Part shown: piece after piece, positions 61,715-64,000 of the stretch
How positions within the stretch are numbered: the first letter of the stretch is position 1
Layout of the letters: every line of letters starts with the position of its first letter
Origin: SMWD01 sp002729875
GTDB lineage: Bacteria; Pseudomonadota; Gammaproteobacteria; Steroidobacterales; GCA-2729495
Assembly (NCBI GenBank): GCA_036010905.1
Contig: DASCMH010000001.1
Coordinates: 91,959-155,958, forward strand
DNA: 64,000 nt
Reading direction: 5' to 3'
Notes under the pieces: generated by a model
Databases searched by the model: none
What the model was told of the DNA's origin: nothing
What the model saw: only the letters and a program-made list of their open reading frames with translations
Translations under genes and position numbers: made by a program

Positions 61715-62464
61715 TCAACCAATCCTGTGCAATGCGACAGCAGAGGCATTGTCAGCATACTGTCCGCAAGCTTGAACCGCCTGCTCTCCGAGGTGGCGCA
61801 GACCTTCGTCCAACCCACCGTTGCCGACGCCAGTGATACTGGCAATATCCTCATCGCTTAACCCTGACCAGAAACCATCAGTACACGCCAGCAAAGTATC
61901 GCCGGGCAATAGTTTTTTCTGACTGGTGATATTCATGCCGGGCAAGATTATCTCACCGCCAAGACAGCACTCTACAAAATTTCGCATCGGGTGATCGATG
62001 AGATCCTCTTCCGTAATCAGCCCTTCCTGCAGCAATAACTCGACGTGGCTGTGATCACGTGTTCGCTCCAGAACCTGTTGATTGCGCAGCAGGTAAATCC
62101 GACTATCGCCGACATGCCCCCAGTAAGCACCCCCGTCCTGTAAGAGGCAGAGCGCACACGTTGCCCGTGGCCGAGCCTCAACGCTGACCCCATTGCCGAG
62201 CGCCACGAGGTCCTGATGTGCCTGACCGATCGCCAGATGCAAAAATCCCTGCGGGTCAATAACAGGATGCGATACCTGCCTGAATGCCTCACCGATACTC
62301 TGACTGGCAACTTCCGCAGCCCTGGCGCCATCCGCATGACCGCCCATACCATCAATAACGATAAGCAATGAAGCACTATCCCCGGCCACTACCAGTACCC
62401 TATCCTGATTTTCCTCACGGCCTCCTATCAGGCTTAGTACTGCATGCTCTGTCTGCAAACTCAT
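61715..62464 (-). CDS. PP2C-type serine/threonine phosphatase
   Basis: The 249-residue metal-dependent phosphatase has the PP2C motifs NQDRVLVV, VIDGMGGHADGARAA, YWGHVGDSRIYLLRN, GDTLLACTDGFWSGLSDEDI and a conserved C-terminal NASAVAL. The Asp residues in these form the two-metal site. No kinase partner (PknB-like) lies nearby in this window. The ATG at 62464 is preferred to an in-frame TTG at 62476. Confidence 0.88.
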   Translation of the reverse strand: MSLQTEHAVLSLIGGREENQDRVLVVAGDSASLLIVIDGMGGHADGARAAEVASQSIGEAFRQVSHPVIDPQGFLHLAIGQAHQDLVALGNGVSVEARPRATCALCLLQDGGAYWGHVGDSRIYLLRNQQVLERTRDHSHVELLLQEGLITEEDLIDHPMRNFVECCLGGEIILPGMNITSQKKLLPGDTLLACTDGFWSGLSDEDIASITGVGNGGLDEGLRHLGEQAVQACGQYADNASAVALHRIG

Positions 62465-62671
62465 TCTCCGAAACAATCTGTTGGTAAACTACGCCGACCC
62501 ATCACCAGCACAACATCCGCCCAGTGTAAGCCCCCTACAATGGCCTTGCATGCAATTATTGTCATAAGTGTATGGTATACCCGTGTGACAAATATTCTGT
62601 ACTCATTGGCAAGGCATGGCATCATAAGAGATCAATATGGCAATATTTATTCTGCAAGACAGTTACTCGCA

Positions 62672-63538
62672 ATGATCAATAGCATGACAGGATTTGGTCG
62701 CACGGAGATACAAACTCCTGATGGCCAGTTACAACTGGAAGTTCGCTCGGTTAATCACCGCTACCTCGATATCCAGTTTAAACTACCTGAAGGTTTCCGG
62801 ACCATCGAACAGGAATTGCGTACCATTGTTGCAGCTCGCCTGAAACGCGGCAAAGTCGATGTATCCCTGTCATTTAAACGGCTCACCGATAAACCGGTTG
62901 CCGGACACATCAACATCGAAAAAGCCCGACAGGTCATCGAACAACTTGAGACTGTCACAGCGCTGCTTGCAGACCCGGCTCCGATTGATCCGGCAGCAGT
63001 GGTGCGTATGCCGGGGGTGATGGAAGAAGAAGAAATAATACCGGACTCCCTGTATCCCGCTGCCAGGGAAATCCTGACCTCGGCAATCGCCCAGTTGGCT
63101 GATAATCGCGCCAGGGAAGGAGAAAAAATTCATGCCATGCTCGAGACCCGTTGCGCCGAAGTGATTGCACTTGCAGCCGGGGTTAACGCACGCCTGCCCG
63201 AGGTTTTGAGCGGAATTCGCCAGCGACTCGAGAAGAAAATTGAGTCACTGGAAACGCAGATTGACAACGATCGTCTTGAGCAGGAACTGGTCATCATCGC
63301 GCAAAAACTTGACGTCAGTGAGGAACTCGATCGACTGAAGGTGCATGTTGCAGAAGTCAGCAATACACTCAGCGTTGAGAAACCGGCCGGCCGGCGGCTG
63401 GATTTTTTAATGCAGGAACTTAATCGGGAAGCCAATACGCTCGGCTCAAAATCCGCTGACACGCAAACAACCCAGGCTGCCGTTGACCTTAAGGTGATTA
63501 TTGAACAAATGCGTGAGCAGGTACAAAATGTTGAGTGA
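62672..63538 (+). CDS. yicC: YicC family endoribonuclease-like protein
   Basis: YicC proteins are linked to RNA turnover and stress. The 288-residue product starts MINSMTGFGRTE, with LEVRSVNHRYLDIQFKLPE, then RGKVDVSLSFKR and the C-terminal DUF1732 segment LDFLMQELNREANTLGSKS. A long upstream extension of the open frame is not protein-like. The start lacks a strong ribosome binding site. It is divergent from the PP2C gene across about 200 nt. Confidence 0.92.
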   Translation: MINSMTGFGRTEIQTPDGQLQLEVRSVNHRYLDIQFKLPEGFRTIEQELRTIVAARLKRGKVDVSLSFKRLTDKPVAGHINIEKARQVIEQLETVTALLADPAPIDPAAVVRMPGVMEEEEIIPDSLYPAAREILTSAIAQLADNRAREGEKIHAMLETRCAEVIALAAGVNARLPEVLSGIRQRLEKKIESLETQIDNDRLEQELVIIAQKLDVSEELDRLKVHVAEVSNTLSVEKPAGRRLDFLMQELNREANTLGSKSADTQTTQAAVDLKVIIEQMREQVQNVE

Positions 63539-63688
63539 TTTCCTGAGCAGTCCTGACTGATCTCTGTCACTTATATAGAACCCCCAACCCCCCGCTGTTA
63601 CAAGTCTACACCGATCCTTGCCTGTCCTGAGCAATCCGGGCACTATGTGGGCATGGATGTGGGGTAAACCACATCCTGGAGACCGGCA

Positions 63689-63769
63689 ATGACAGTTATC
63701 GGCTCAAAAACTCATCGACCAATAACAAGGAGACAAAAGGCAAGAAAAAAGGCAAAACCTGAGCCATAA
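63689..63769 (+). CDS. Possible 26-residue basic peptide
   Basis: ATG with GGAG 7 nt upstream opens a 26-codon frame encoding a very basic peptide (MTVIGSKTHRPITRRQKARK then KAKPEP). The good ribosome binding site is the only support, and low-complexity basic peptides arise easily by chance. Confidence 0.25.
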   Translation: MTVIGSKTHRPITRRQKARKKAKPEP

Positions 63770-63783
63770 TCAGGCCAACTGGG

Positions 63784-63831
63784 TGGGTCAATTTTCAATG
63801 CAAAACCTGGGTCAACTTTCGGTGCAAATCA
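63784..63831. repeat. Tandem 24-bp repeats resembling an IS21-family end
   Basis: Two imperfect direct repeats, TGGGTCAATTTTCAATGCAA and TGGGTCAACTTTCGGTGCAA (each part of a 24-nt unit), stand head to tail. IS21-family elements carry multiple terminal repeats of this general type (GGTCAA-TTT-TGCAAA). No istA/istB is present, so this is at most a remnant end. It lies 5 nt after the PEP-CTERM gene stop. Confidence 0.4.
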
Positions 63832-63835
63832 ACAG

Positions 63836-64000
63836 TTACGCTGTTTTTCGTCGAATCCAGCCGAGCAATCCCAACGCCGAACCGAACAACCAAACAGTGG
63901 CAGGGATGGGGACCGCCGACTGCAAGGCCAATCCATGGTAGTTGCCCCCGTCAATTGCTATGAAGTTGTTGCCAAGTGGCCAATCGACGCCAGCTGTGCC
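63836..64000 (-). CDS. C-terminal part of a PEP-CTERM sorted exoprotein
   Basis: The last 54 codons of a minus-strand gene are present. They end in a typical PEP-CTERM-like sorting signal: the motif VPIPATVWLFGSALGLLG, forming one membrane helix, then a basic IRRKTA tail. Such proteins are exported, processed by an exosortase and linked to extracellular polysaccharide. The rest of the gene lies outside the window, so the passenger domain is unknown. Confidence 0.85.
   Translation of the reverse strand, partial: GTAGVDWPLGNNFIAIDGGNYHGLALQSAVPIPATVWLFGSALGLLGWIRRKTA

Noticed and set aside
1..64000. CRISPR arrays, prophage or complete insertion sequences
   Set aside because: No regularly spaced repeats, phage structural genes or intact transposase frames were seen anywhere in the window.

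Overview
The window looks like chromosomal DNA of a gammaproteobacterium. The evidence is the dapF-DUF484-xerC-hslVU-ubiEJB cluster, the algZ/algR-hemX-hemY cluster, the pilMNOPQ, aroKB and mrcA neighbourhood, a seven-gene trp operon, and the ubiK-comM and rph-rdgB pairs. A PEP-CTERM protein at the right edge and a Xanthomonas-type PEP carboxylase homologue suggest an environmental, possibly marine, lineage near Chromatiales, Woeseiales or Xanthomonadales. Genus cannot be told from the sequence. Genes are dense, many are translationally coupled, and no complete insertion sequence, prophage or CRISPR array was seen.

Layout. 0-7.5 kb: small metabolic and hypothetical genes, mostly on the minus strand: beta-carbonic anhydrase, a Tat-exported UbiD-like lipoprotein, a GIY-YIG protein, panD, and a thioesterase-methyltransferase-DNA glycosylase operon. 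7.5-14 kb: FKBP lipoprotein, stand-alone TrpB2, a thioredoxin-like protein, tRNA-Arg(CCG), a Crp/Fnr regulator, comM and ubiK. 14-19 kb: DUF4124 protein, algZ/algR, hemX and hemY, with hemC and hemD missing from the usual place. 19-27.4 kb: an orphan ParA divergent from dapF-DUF484-xerC, then hslVU and ubiEJB. 27.4-34.1 kb: trpEGDCFBA on the minus strand, preceded by a 21-codon leader peptide with three consecutive Trp codons and a terminator/antiterminator. 34.1-40 kb: SLC13-type permease divergent from a PEP carboxylase homologue with altered catalytic motifs, which is coupled to a 2-hydroxyacid dehydrogenase. 40-47.4 kb: FtsX-type ABC exporter with divergent tesA, then pyrF, dgt, aroB and aroK. 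47.5-54.8 kb: a large Ig-like lipoprotein and pilMNOPQ, the latter downstream of a cyclic di-GMP-I (GEMM) riboswitch. 54.9-64 kb: mrcA and a coupled unknown gene, gltA, rpmE, a cluster of DnaA boxes, rdgB, rph, a PP2C phosphatase, yicC, IS21-like end repeats and a truncated PEP-CTERM gene.

The most notable signals are: (1) the c-di-GMP riboswitch with its promoter and a possible terminator in front of pilMNOPQ; (2) the PEP carboxylase homologue in which the catalytic His, the GNP loop, a catalytic Lys and the C-terminal Asn are all replaced; (3) a UbiD-family protein with a twin-arginine lipoprotein signal; (4) the trp attenuator; (5) the inverted DnaA-box cluster upstream of rpmE. These calls come from reading motifs by eye. 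No database search was run.
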